Source: Ruminococcaceae bacterium UBA737
GTDB lineage: Bacteria > Bacillota > Clostridia > Oscillospirales > Acutalibacteraceae
Direction: 5' to 3'
Assembly (NCBI GenBank): GCA_002297415.1
Contig: DBKZ01000057.1
Location: 33,351-76,583, forward strand
Length of the DNA: 43,233 bases
Shown here: one piece after another, positions 8,289 to 16,279 of the stretch
How positions within the stretch are numbered: the stretch's first letter is position 1
Layout: every line of letters starts with the position of its first letter
The notes under the pieces: generated by a model
Seen by the model: only the letters and a program-made list of their open reading frames with translations
The model's database searches: none
Told to the model about the DNA's origin: nothing
Made by a program: the position numbers and the translations under genes

Positions 8289-9359
8289 TTAAATAATAAT
8301 AAGCTCTTTTTTACTCTTTGTTATATCAAAGCAACCGTTATCGGTAACAAAAACCGTGTCCTCTATTCTTACCCCGAATTTATCCTCAATATAAATCCCG
8401 GGTTCAACAGTCACGGCATTTCCCGTTTCAAGCTCGCTGAGACTTTTAGGCGAAAGCGTCGGGAACTCGTGAATTTCAATTCCGAGGCTGTGTCCGAGAG
8501 CATGTCCGAAGCAGTTTTTATATCCCGCGTTTTCTATAATATCCCTTGCCACCTTATCAATATCCGAGCAGACCGCTCCTGCTTTTATTTCTCTTAAAGC
8601 GGCAAGCTGTGCCGAAAGCACGGTATTATAAACCTGTTTCATTTCATCCGTCGCATAGCCCACGGCGACCGTTCTTGTCATATCGGAATGATATCCGTTC
8701 ACAACGGCGCCGAAATCCATGGTGACAAAATCGCCGTTTTCTATTTTTTTATTTGTAGGCACTCCGTGCGGCAAAGAAGAGTTTTTGCCTGAAACCACGA
8801 TAAAATCAAAGGAGACTCCCTCGCTTCCGTGCTTTCTTATATAAAACTCCATATCGAGCATTATTTCTTTTTCTGTTTTACCGACCTTAATTCTGTCAAT
8901 AATATAATTAAAGGTATCGTCGGTAAGCTTCTGAGCGAGGATAATATTTTCCTGTTCTTCCTTTGATTTTACGGCGCGCATCTGATTTAACAAAGCGTCA
9001 AATCTGTCGCTGTCGCAGATATCGAATTCCGTAAAATATCCTTTAAAAGCCCTGAACTCATTGACAGAGGTATGATTCGCTTCTAAATAAACCGTTTTTA
9101 CATTCTGCTTAAAAAGCATTTCCTTTATTTGCGAATAAAGCTTAACGGTCATTTCGGTCTCGCATACGCTTATCGCCTTTTTTGCCTTTTCGAAATAGCG
9201 AAAATCAATAAAGAATTTCGCAAGCTTTTTTGTTATAACAAGAGTTCCCGTATCAGACTGATAGCCGGTAAGATAGAAACGGTTTGCGTCAGAGGTTATA
9301 ATAACCGCTTCATTTTGAGTTAAAATATTCTGTATAACGCTTAGTCTGTCTTTTTGCAT
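8289..9359 (-). CDS. M24 family metallopeptidase (Xaa-Pro aminopeptidase type)
   Basis: Cytoplasmic aminopeptidase P/prolidase-like enzyme of 356 residues that would cleave N-terminal Xaa-Pro bonds using two metal ions. An N-terminal creatinase-like domain (1-125) precedes the pita-bread domain. All five metal ligands can be placed: Asp215 (VTMDFGA), Asp226 (HSDMTRT), His290 (GHALGHSLG), Glu319 (VEPGIYIE) and Glu333 (VRIEDTV). Length is normal for the short Firmicutes PepP/YqhT type, often annotated as Xaa-Pro peptidase. GAGGTG is 8 bases before the ATG. It is the first gene of the run leading into the ABC exporter and is divergent from the DUF2953/gerW pair. Confidence 0.92.
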   Translation of the reverse strand: MQKDRLSVIQNILTQNEAVIITSDANRFYLTGYQSDTGTLVITKKLAKFFIDFRYFEKAKKAISVCETEMTVKLYSQIKEMLFKQNVKTVYLEANHTSVNEFRAFKGYFTEFDICDSDRFDALLNQMRAVKSKEEQENIILAQKLTDDTFNYIIDRIKVGKTEKEIMLDMEFYIRKHGSEGVSFDFIVVSGKNSSLPHGVPTNKKIENGDFVTMDFGAVVNGYHSDMTRTVAVGYATDEMKQVYNTVLSAQLAALREIKAGAVCSDIDKVARDIIENAGYKNCFGHALGHSLGIEIHEFPTLSPKSLSELETGNAVTVEPGIYIEDKFGVRIEDTVFVTDNGCFDITKSKKELIII

Positions 9360-9373
9360 AAGTGACGCACCTC

Positions 9374-9402
9374 TTGAATTATTAAATAATATGTGTTAAA
9401 AT
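9374..9402 (+). promoter_or_regulatory. Possible promoter of DUF2953-gerW
   Basis: TTGAAT (9374-9379), a 17-bp spacer and TAAAAT (9397-9402) resemble a sigma-A promoter. A start point near 9409 would leave only about 7 bases before the annotated ATG, which either argues for a later start codon or against this promoter. No clear sigma-F or sigma-E/G box was seen. Confidence 0.4.
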
Positions 9403-9415
9403 AGCCCCAAAGGGG

Positions 9416-10108
9416 ATGATACATCTGTCGGCTCTTAAAATAGCAGGAACCGTTCTCGGCATTGCAGTAGCTTTGATTTTTATTATTCTTATTCTCCCCG
9501 TAAGCGCGAGTATTACTTCTTCGGACGAAAAAAAAACCGAGTTTAAAATAAAAATTCTTTTTTTCACTGTATTTTCTTCTTTAAAATCGGAAAAAAAGAA
9601 AAAATCCGAGAATAAATCAGAGCCTGCAGAGGAAAAACAAGAAAGCACCGAAAAAAATCAGAATTCCGATAAATACAAAAGAATTAAGCATGTTTTAGGC
9701 ATTGACCGTTTCGATTCCTTTGAAAAGCTTTACAACAATGTTAAAAAAGGCGGAATTGACGGAACCTTTTCGAAAACCTTAGGCATAATTAAATTCGTAT
9801 TAAAACAGCTTAAAGATGTTTTAAATCATATTAAGCTTAAAAAGCTCAATATCACCTATATCAGCGGCGGCGACAGCGCTTCATCAGCCGCTTTCGGTTA
9901 CGGAATAGCATGCTCGGCGGTCTTCCCCGTTTCAGGCTATATTCAGGCTGTAACAAGCGGGAAGGACAATGTTTTATTAGATGTTAAATGCGATTTTGAC
10001 GCGGACAAGCCCCGATTCAATATTGAAGCAAAAGCAAGCATAAGGGTTTATTTCATGCTTAAAACCGCAATAAATCTTATAAAAAGATATTTAGAAGAAA
10101 GCAAATAA
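9416..10108 (+). CDS. DUF2953 domain protein (YtfI-like, sporulation-associated)
   Basis: A 230-residue membrane protein paired with the GerW/YtfJ gene, the same arrangement as ytfI-ytfJ in Bacillus subtilis. An N-terminal hydrophobic helix (about residues 6-30, IAGTVLGIAVALIFIILIL) anchors it. A highly charged Lys/Glu/Ser linker follows at about 58-88, then the conserved DUF2953 part with FGYGIACSAVFPVSGYI and VYFMLKTAINLIKRYL. The molecular function is unknown; a role in spore formation or germination is inferred from the neighbour. Start choice is uncertain: AAAGGGG touches the ATG directly, while an in-frame CTG at 9425 would be correctly spaced from it. The gap to gerW is 21 bp with AAAAGGAGG, so the two are cotranscribed. 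Confidence 0.78.
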   Translation: MIHLSALKIAGTVLGIAVALIFIILILPVSASITSSDEKKTEFKIKILFFTVFSSLKSEKKKKSENKSEPAEEKQESTEKNQNSDKYKRIKHVLGIDRFDSFEKLYNNVKKGGIDGTFSKTLGIIKFVLKQLKDVLNHIKLKKLNITYISGGDSASSAAFGYGIACSAVFPVSGYIQAVTSGKDNVLLDVKCDFDADKPRFNIEAKASIRVYFMLKTAINLIKRYLEESK

Positions 10109-10129
10109 CTTTTAAAAGGAGGTTATGAA

Positions 10130-10513
10130 ATGGGAAAGCATTCTGAGTCAAGACCCATTGGAAATCTTATAGATGTTATGAATATTACAACCCAGAAGGT
10201 TTTAGAGCTGACTAACTCAAAATCCGTTTTCGGCGCTCCTTATTCGGCGGACGGAATAACGGTTATTCCCGTTTCAAAGCTTTCTGTCGGCTTTGCAGGA
10301 GGCGGAGCCGATATAAACGACGGCAAAAAGAAAAAAATCAATTCCCCCGCGGGAGCCGGAGCCAAGGTAGATATCGTCCCTGTAAATTATATTGTAATAA
10401 GCGAGGGAAAAGCAAGGCTTATTACTATAGAGCAGGCTTCTCAGAATTCAACCGCCGGAATTACAGAGGTTATAAAAAAGATAATTAAAACTGTTAAAAA
10501 TAAAAAGAAATGA
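10130..10513 (+). CDS. ytfJ: GerW family sporulation protein (YtfJ)
   Basis: A 127-residue protein of the GerW/YtfJ family, made during sporulation and needed for normal germination in Bacillus. The family pattern is complete: PIGNLIDVMN at the N-terminus, VFGAPYSADGITVIPVSKLSVGF (quoted here as one stretch of typical core residues 36-58), a glycine-rich FAGGGAD region, then GAGAKVDIVPVNYIVI and a basic C-terminus. An excellent AAAAGGAGG ribosome site lies upstream. The gene ends just before the first copy of a duplicated terminator hairpin. Its presence with SpoIIR and SigG in the same window supports a spore-forming host. Confidence 0.92.
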   Translation: MGKHSESRPIGNLIDVMNITTQKVLELTNSKSVFGAPYSADGITVIPVSKLSVGFAGGGADINDGKKKKINSPAGAGAKVDIVPVNYIVISEGKARLITIEQASQNSTAGITEVIKKIIKTVKNKKK

Positions 10514-10519
10514 TTATAA

Positions 10520-10548
10520 AAACGGAGCTTTTAAATAAAGCTCCGTTT
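10520..10548 (+). repeat. 29-bp direct repeat, copy 1 (terminator-type hairpin lacking its T-tract)
   Basis: A perfect 12-bp stem (arm AAACGGAGCTTT, five-base loop TAAAT) that begins 7 bp after the gerW stop codon. The same 29 bases recur exactly at 10782-10810. Here the stem is followed by GAGAGTG rather than a T run, so this copy probably terminates poorly. Confidence 0.85.
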
Positions 10549-10781
10549 GAGAGTGTCGACAAAGTCGCCACTCTCTTGGACGGGAATGCCGTTCGCTCGA
10601 AAATCAGAGATTTTCGGACTGCACTCTATCCCCGCCAATACCACCCCAGTATTCTTGAAAAACCGCTTGATTTAGCGGTTTTTCGCTTATAAGGTGTTTT
10701 TCCGCCGCGCATGTCGCCGAAAAAACAAAATGCGGCGTAAACGCCGCGACACGACCTGATTTATAGTTTGTCTACAGTCTG
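10549..10781. repeat. 233-bp hairpin-rich intergenic element
   Basis: The stretch between the two 29-bp repeats has no credible gene. It holds four consecutive hairpins: 10549-10575 (GAGAGTG...CACTCTC with inner CGAC/GTCG), 10598-10616 (CGAAAATC/GATTTTCG), 10657-10684 (perfect 11-bp stem GAAAAACCGCT) and 10732-10747 (GCGGCGT/ACGCCGC). It looks like a non-coding repeat family member (REP or MITE-like) placed between duplicated copies of the gerW terminator. A 60-codon open frame crossing it was rejected as a gene. Family membership was not searched. Confidence 0.6.
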
Positions 10782-10810
10782 AAACGGAGCTTTTAAATAA
10801 AGCTCCGTTT
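10782..10810 (+). terminator. 29-bp direct repeat, copy 2: intrinsic terminator with T-tract
   Basis: Identical to 10520-10548 over 29 bases, but here the stem runs into a continuous T run (10808-10813), making a normal intrinsic terminator for the plus-strand DUF2953-gerW transcript. Confidence 0.82.
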
Positions 10811-10817
10811 TTTATCT

Positions 10818-10875
10818 TAAGCAAAGCCGAAAATTTGACCCGTAAAATCGGGTTCGAACTTGTCGGCTTTGCTTA
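10818..10875 (-). repeat. Long inverted repeat overlapping the pfkA stop codon (possible terminator)
   Basis: The outer arms TAAGCAAAGCCGA (10818-10830) and TCGGCTTTGCTTA (10863-10875) pair perfectly over 13 bp. The interior continues as a near-complete stem down to an ACCCG/CGGGT tip. The right arm includes the pfkA TAA. No T run follows on the minus strand, so termination strength is uncertain; it may instead stabilise the pfkA mRNA 3' end. Confidence 0.6.
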
Positions 10876-11844
10876 GATTGATGTTTCGCTTGCAATCCTC
10901 AAAAGCTCGGGATCAAGCGATTTTTTCATCTGCAGAGCCTCAAAGATATCATAATCGACAATATCTCCGCCCTTATAGCAAACAACCCTGTTTCCTATTC
11001 CCTTATTTAAAAGATGAACGGCGGCATTACCCATAATAGTAGCTCTGACACGGTCTCTAAGCGTCGGAGAACCGCCGCGCTGAACATGGCCGAGAACAGT
11101 AGCTCTGGTTTCAATGCCTGTCTTTTCTTCTATCTTCTTTGCAATCTCGAAAACTCCGCCGGTTTGCTTATCAACACCCTCGGCAACAACGATTATAAAG
11201 TGCTGTTTTCCGGTTTTTCTCGCATCTTCGATTTTTTCGATGGTTTTATTTACATCGGGAGTAACCTCAGGGATAAGAATATCCGTGGCTCCGACAGCAA
11301 TACCTGTATTTATTGCAATATATCCGGCATTTCTTCCCATAACCTCGATAACGCTGCAGCGGTCATGCGACTGAGCAGTATCGCGGATTTTATCAATCAT
11401 TTCAATGGCTGTATTCATAGCGGTATCATAACCGATAGTATAATCTGTAGAAGAAATATCGTTATCAATAGTCCCCGGAACGCCTACGCATAAAACTCCG
11501 CGCTCGGAAAGGTCTCTCGCACCTCTGTAGGAGCCGTCTCCTCCGATAACAACGATACCCTCGATACCGTGCTTCTTACATGTTTCAATAGCCGCCTGCA
11601 TGCCCTCTTCTGTTTTGAATTTGGGGCTTCTTGCGGTATAAAGAAGGGTTCCTCCTCTATGAATTATATCGGATACCGAACGGACATCCATATCGACAAT
11701 ATCGCCTTCGATAAGTCCGTTATATCCGCGCATAATTCCCTTTACATTCATTCCGAGAGAAACACCTGTACGGACAACGGCACGGATTGCCGCGTTCATT
11801 CCCGGGGCGTCTCCGCCGCTTGTTAAAACACCAATAGTTTTCAT
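10873..11844 (-). CDS. pfkA: ATP-dependent 6-phosphofructokinase
   Basis: Glycolytic enzyme that phosphorylates fructose-6-phosphate. At 323 residues it has the standard bacterial PfkA length. Visible motifs are the ATP site IGVLTSGGDAPGMNAAIRA at the N-terminus, GIVVIGGDGSYRGA, the catalytic VGVPGTIDNDI with Asp, and GRNAGYIAI. The glycine in GGDGSYRGA favours ATP over pyrophosphate as donor. GGAG is correctly placed before the ATG. It lies directly downstream of dnaE in the same direction, the usual clostridial order, but has its own consensus-like promoter. Pyruvate kinase does not follow; the next gene leftward is convergent gerW. Confidence 0.96.
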   Translation of the reverse strand: MKTIGVLTSGGDAPGMNAAIRAVVRTGVSLGMNVKGIMRGYNGLIEGDIVDMDVRSVSDIIHRGGTLLYTARSPKFKTEEGMQAAIETCKKHGIEGIVVIGGDGSYRGARDLSERGVLCVGVPGTIDNDISSTDYTIGYDTAMNTAIEMIDKIRDTAQSHDRCSVIEVMGRNAGYIAINTGIAVGATDILIPEVTPDVNKTIEKIEDARKTGKQHFIIVVAEGVDKQTGGVFEIAKKIEEKTGIETRATVLGHVQRGGSPTLRDRVRATIMGNAAVHLLNKGIGNRVVCYKGGDIVDYDIFEALQMKKSLDPELLRIASETSI

Positions 11845-11873
11845 AATATTATCATCTCCATATACATTTTGTT

Positions 11874-11902
11874 ATTATATACCATTTAAAAGCTTTTGGC
11901 AA
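11874..11902 (-). promoter_or_regulatory. Sigma-A promoter of pfkA
   Basis: On the minus strand, TTGCCA (11902-11897), a 17-bp spacer and a perfect TATAAT (11879-11874), about 30 bp upstream of the pfkA ATG. Confidence 0.75.
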
Positions 11903-11918
11903 CAAAAAAATTAAAACT

Positions 11919-14900
11919 TCACACTTTTTTTACACATTCTTTGCCGAGAAGAAATTCAAGCTCCTTTATCGCCGCTTCGCTGCCGTCAAATTTTAGGCTT
12001 TCGGGGGCTTTGAGCTTTTTGCCGGTTTCGGTGCAGTAAATATAGACATCCTCATTTCCGCGGTTTTTCATTAGAATATCCTTTACCGCCTTCATTTCCT
12101 CGCAATCGGTATTTTTCACCTTAAGGTAAAGTCCCTTAAGGATATTTTTGCCTCCCGATGTAAAATTCATTGCACCGTCGGGCAGAGGGGAAACACCGTC
12201 TAATAATATTTCGGGGTCTCTGTCCTCTCTTTCGGAAATCTTTCCGCTTATTATTATAACCGAATTGTCCGATAAAAAGCTTTTATATTTATTATATACC
12301 GAGGAAAACGCGGTGACATCGGTTCTTCCGCTTTTATCCTCACAGACGGCGGTCATCATAATATTTCCGTTTTTAAGCTCTCTTACCTTTATACCGTCAA
12401 TAACCGCAACCGCTCTGATTCGCTGACCGTCGGGATATTTTCTAAGGTTTATATCGCCTAAGGAGACATAATTTCCTTTTTTGATAAAGCTCTTACAGCC
12501 GTCAAGCGGGTGACCCGAAAGATATAGCCCCGAAACCTCTTTTTCCATGGAAAGAAGCTTTAATTTATCAAGCTCCTCTACTTCTTCCAGCTCAGGCTCC
12601 GGCTTTTGCTCTTCGAAACCGAACAAATCAAGCTGATCCGTTCCCCTGTATCTTCTCTGCTCTTCGACAATTCCCAAAACCTTATCCGCATTATAAAGCA
12701 TTGTTCTGCGGTTTTTCTCAAGCCCGTCAAGCGCGCCGCTTTTAATAAGGCTTTCAAGCGCCCTGCGGTTGAATTCTCGTGAAGAATTTCTTAAAATCAA
12801 GTCGTACATGCTTTTGTACGGACCGTTTTCTTTTCTTTCTGAAATTATTTTATCAATAACCGCATTTCCCAAGTTTTTAACCGCGCAAAGCCCGAAACGA
12901 ATACCCTCATCGCAGGGCGTGAAGCTTTCAAGGCTTTCGTTTACACTTGGGGTCAGCACCTTAATGCCAAGTCTTTTGCATTCGCCCGTATACAAAGAAA
13001 TCTTTCCTGCGCTGTCAAGCACGCTTGTCAGAAGAGACGCAAAATATTCTTTTTTATAATGAACCTTAAGATAAGCGGTTCTGTAAGAAACAACGGCATA
13101 AGCCGCCGCGTGGGACTTATTAAAGGCATAGGAGCTGAAAGCCGACATTTCGTCGAATATCTTCTTTGCGGTTTCCTCGCTGACGCCTCTGTTTACCGCG
13201 CCCTCGCAAACGACATTGCCCGATTCGTCCTTTTCGCCGTAAATAAAAGCCTTCCTTTCCTTTTGCATAACCTCATGCTTTTTCTTTGCCATAGCCCGTC
13301 TTACAATATCCGCCCTGCCTAAGGAATAACCCGCAAGACTTCTGAATATCTGCATTACCTGCTCCTGATAAACTATACAGCCGTAGGTGACCTTTAAAAT
13401 CGGCTCTAAAAGCGGAGTATCGTATTTAACATCCTGCGGATTGTGGCGGTTATGGATATATCTCGGAATCGAATCCATAGGTCCGGGGCGGTAAAGCGAA
13501 ATAATAGCGATAAGATCCTCTATGCTTTCGGGCTTAAATTTTCTCAGCACATTTTTCATGCCCTCGGATTCAAACTGAAATACGCCGTCGGTCTGACCCT
13601 CGCCCATCATTTCAAGAGTCGCCTTATCGTTCATAGGAATAGCTTCAATATTAAAATCTGGCTTGAATTTGCGGATGAATTTTTCGGTATCGTCAATAAC
13701 GGTAAGGTTTCTGAGTCCCAAAAAATCCATTTTCAAAAGTCCCAATTCTTCAAGGGCTGTCATTGTATACTGCGTTACCACCGCGCCGTCATTCAAAGAA
13801 AGCGGAACATATTCGCTTACGGGCTTATCCGAAATAACAACGCCTGCCGCATGGGTCGAAGCATGCCTCGGCATACCCTCAAGCTTAATAGCCATATCAA
13901 TAAGCTCTTTTATCCGTTCGTCATTATCATAAAGCTCCTTTAATTCCCTTGAAGAGGAAAGCGCTTTATTTATAGTCATACCTATTGCCTGAGGAATAAG
14001 CTTTGCGGTTTTATCGCAAAGGGCATAAGGAATATCCATAACCCTGCCGACATCTCTTACCGCCGCTCTTGCCGCCATTGTTCCGAAGGTTACTATCTGC
14101 GCTACCCTGTCCGAGCCATACTTATTTATAACATAATCAATTACCTTTTGCCTTTTTACATAGCAAAAATCTATATCGAAATCTGGCATTGAGACTCTTT
14201 CGGGGTTTAAAAACCGCTCGAAAAGCAGGTCGTATCTTAACGGGTCTATACCCGTTATTCCTATACAGTAAGCCGCGAGACTTCCTGCTCCCGAGCCTCT
14301 TCCGGGGCCTACGGGGATATCATGGGTTTTTGCGAAATTTACAAAGTCCCAGACTATAAGATAATAGTCGGTATAACCCATTTTGTTTATTACGGAAAGC
14401 TCATAATTCAGCCTGTCCGTAACCTGTTTTTCGGGATTTTGCCCATAAATCCTGTACATTCCCTCAAAGCATTTTCTTTTAAAGAATTCGAAATGATCCT
14501 CGTCTCCGGTATCGAAATACGGAAGCTTAATTTTTCCGAATTCAAAGCTTACATTGCACATCTCGGCAATTTTCGCGGTATTCGAAATCGCCTCGGGAAC
14601 ATCTTTAAAAAGCTCCGCCATTTCTTCGGTCGATTTTAAATAGAATTCGTCCGTCTTAAATTCAAGAGGAAGCTTTTCGGTTATTTTCGTACCCGTTTGA
14701 ATACAGAGTAAAACCTTGTGCATAAGTCTGTCCTCTTTATTTATATAATGTGCGTCATTAGTAGCGATAAGCGGAATATCAAGCTGTTTTGAAAGCTTTA
14801 TTAAAAAAGGATTTATCCTTTTTTGCTCGGCAAGCCCATGGTCCTGCAGTTCTAAATAAAAGTTATCCTTTCCGAAAAGCTCCTTAAAATAAAGAGCAGA

Positions 14901-15377
14901 AGAAGCGGCGGCTTCCATATCGCCCTTTAAAAGCGCTTTCGGAATTTCCCCCGCTAAGCAGGCGGAGCTTGCAATAAGACCATCGTGATACTTTTCAAGT
15001 AGCTCTTTATCTATTCTCGGCTTATTATAAAAGCCCTCAGTGAAAGAAAGGGAAACCATTTTAATAAGATTCTGATAACCCGTATTGTTTTTACAAAGCA
15101 ATACAAGGTGGGTATACTCGCTGTCGGGACCTTTCAGCTTGTCCGTGCGCTTCCTCGGGGCGACATATACCTCACAGCCGATAATCGGCTTAATTCCTTT
15201 TTTTATTGCTTTTTTATAAAATTCAACCGCGCCGTACATAACGCCGTGGTCGGTAACTGCGACCGCCTTCTGACCGTTATTATACGCCTTATCGACAAGC
15301 TGTCCGATACGGCAGCAGCCGTCCAACAAGCTGTATTCCGAGTGAACATGAAGATGAACAAAATCCGTAGCGAACAC
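11919..15377 (-). CDS. dnaE: DNA polymerase III alpha subunit DnaE
   Basis: Replicative C-family polymerase of 1152 residues, normal for DnaE (PolC would be about 1430 with an inserted exonuclease). The N-terminal PHP domain begins FVHLHVHSEYSLLDG. The palm contains GPGRGSGAGS (357-366) and the catalytic pair PDFDIDF (398-404). A helix-hairpin-helix and an OB-fold region follow toward the C-terminus. It is the last gene of the hprK operon, 6 bp after whiA. The start is odd: the only standard in-frame candidate is a GTG at 15377 that lies inside the AGAGGTG ribosome site, whereas an ACG three codons on (15368) sits at normal spacing and would give the family-typical N-terminus. The true start needs experiment. 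Confidence 0.95.
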   Translation of the reverse strand: MFATDFVHLHVHSEYSLLDGCCRIGQLVDKAYNNGQKAVAVTDHGVMYGAVEFYKKAIKKGIKPIIGCEVYVAPRKRTDKLKGPDSEYTHLVLLCKNNTGYQNLIKMVSLSFTEGFYNKPRIDKELLEKYHDGLIASSACLAGEIPKALLKGDMEAAASSALYFKELFGKDNFYLELQDHGLAEQKRINPFLIKLSKQLDIPLIATNDAHYINKEDRLMHKVLLCIQTGTKITEKLPLEFKTDEFYLKSTEEMAELFKDVPEAISNTAKIAEMCNVSFEFGKIKLPYFDTGDEDHFEFFKRKCFEGMYRIYGQNPEKQVTDRLNYELSVINKMGYTDYYLIVWDFVNFAKTHDIPVGPGRGSGAGSLAAYCIGITGIDPLRYDLLFERFLNPERVSMPDFDIDFCYVKRQKVIDYVINKYGSDRVAQIVTFGTMAARAAVRDVGRVMDIPYALCDKTAKLIPQAIGMTINKALSSSRELKELYDNDERIKELIDMAIKLEGMPRHASTHAAGVVISDKPVSEYVPLSLNDGAVVTQYTMTALEELGLLKMDFLGLRNLTVIDDTEKFIRKFKPDFNIEAIPMNDKATLEMMGEGQTDGVFQFESEGMKNVLRKFKPESIEDLIAIISLYRPGPMDSIPRYIHNRHNPQDVKYDTPLLEPILKVTYGCIVYQEQVMQIFRSLAGYSLGRADIVRRAMAKKKHEVMQKERKAFIYGEKDESGNVVCEGAVNRGVSEETAKKIFDEMSAFSSYAFNKSHAAAYAVVSYRTAYLKVHYKKEYFASLLTSVLDSAGKISLYTGECKRLGIKVLTPSVNESLESFTPCDEGIRFGLCAVKNLGNAVIDKIISERKENGPYKSMYDLILRNSSREFNRRALESLIKSGALDGLEKNRRTMLYNADKVLGIVEEQRRYRGTDQLDLFGFEEQKPEPELEEVEELDKLKLLSMEKEVSGLYLSGHPLDGCKSFIKKGNYVSLGDINLRKYPDGQRIRAVAVIDGIKVRELKNGNIMMTAVCEDKSGRTDVTAFSSVYNKYKSFLSDNSVIIISGKISEREDRDPEILLDGVSPLPDGAMNFTSGGKNILKGLYLKVKNTDCEEMKAVKDILMKNRGNEDVYIYCTETGKKLKAPESLKFDGSEAAIKELEFLLGKECVKKV

Positions 15378-15383
15378 CTCTTT

Positions 15384-16277
15384 TTATTTTATTTTTTCTT
15401 CATAAATTTCAATTATTCTTTTAAGCCTATGGTTAAGCCCCGACACGGAGATATCCTCATTACTTAATTTGCAAAGCTCCTTTAAGGACGCTTCGGGAGC
15501 GGAAAGTCTTAAATTCGCGGCGCTTTGCAGCTTTAGAGGAAGACTTTCTAACATATCATGGCTTTTTAAATATTCAATGGCTCTTCTTTGCGCTATCGAC
15601 GCCTCAACGGTTTTTCCTATATTTGCGCTGTCGCAGTTTCTTGCCCTGTTGATATTGTTTTTAACGCTTTTAAGAATTGCCGTCTCGATAAGCTCAAGGC
15701 TTCTTGAAGAAGCACCCATTAAAGCAAGCAGATCGCCTATTGTTTCATTCCGTTTTATGTAAACCACAAAGCCCTTGCCCCGCGTTGAAATATTAGCGGA
15801 AATTCCGTGCTCAAAAAGAAGACCCTTAAGCTCCTCGGCAAGCGCCCTTTCCCTTACGGGGAAATCCACTCTATAACCCTTATCGGGGTCGCACAAATGA
15901 CCGCAGGCAAGAAAAGCGCCTCTTATAAAGCTTGCACAGCAACAGTCTCTCGCAAAGCTTTCCCTGTTTATTCTTCCCTCATATATTCCGAAATCCACCG
16001 AGGCTAAGACCTTGAGCCTGTCCGCCTCGTCGGGCACCTCGACCCTGTATGTAGTTCTTATTCCGCCGCCCTTATAAAGCGCGGTTTCTACCGAATAAGC
16101 TTCCTTTAAAAGCCTTGCATAAAAGACTGCGGTATTTTCGTTTTCAGTCTGCATGCAAATCTTTTTTATTGAAAAAGACCGGCTAAAGAGCAAAAATCCG
16201 TAAACCAGCGGTTGTTTGCAGCATTCAGACGGTCTTATATGCGAAAGCTCATTTTTTATGTCGGTATTAAACGACAT
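15384..16277 (-). CDS. whiA: DNA-binding protein WhiA
   Basis: WhiA is a homing-endonuclease-fold plus helix-turn-helix protein. It regulates sporulation septation in Streptomyces and affects cell division in Bacillus. This copy is 297 residues, within the Firmicutes range (about 300-315). The N-terminus MSFNTDIKNELSHI is typical, FIRGAFLACGHLCDP is the LAGLIDADG-like core, and the C-terminal ASLKELCKLSNEDISVSGLNHRLKRI matches the WhiA DNA-binding helix region (residues 264-290). GGGGG is 7 bases upstream of the ATG. It begins 2 bp after the rapZ stop, where yvcK is normally found between the two genes. Confidence 0.93.
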   Translation of the reverse strand: MSFNTDIKNELSHIRPSECCKQPLVYGFLLFSRSFSIKKICMQTENENTAVFYARLLKEAYSVETALYKGGGIRTTYRVEVPDEADRLKVLASVDFGIYEGRINRESFARDCCCASFIRGAFLACGHLCDPDKGYRVDFPVRERALAEELKGLLFEHGISANISTRGKGFVVYIKRNETIGDLLALMGASSRSLELIETAILKSVKNNINRARNCDSANIGKTVEASIAQRRAIEYLKSHDMLESLPLKLQSAANLRLSAPEASLKELCKLSNEDISVSGLNHRLKRIIEIYEEKIK

Positions 16278-16279
16278 AA

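Noticed and set aside
10510..10692. A 60-codon open frame after gerW
   Set aside because: It starts inside the gerW stop codon, runs through the terminator hairpin and three further hairpins of the repeat element, and has no ribosome site or recognisable domain.
13443..13943. Plus-strand frame of 166 codons inside dnaE
   Set aside because: It is a shadow of dnaE on the opposite strand without domain, ribosome site or promoter.
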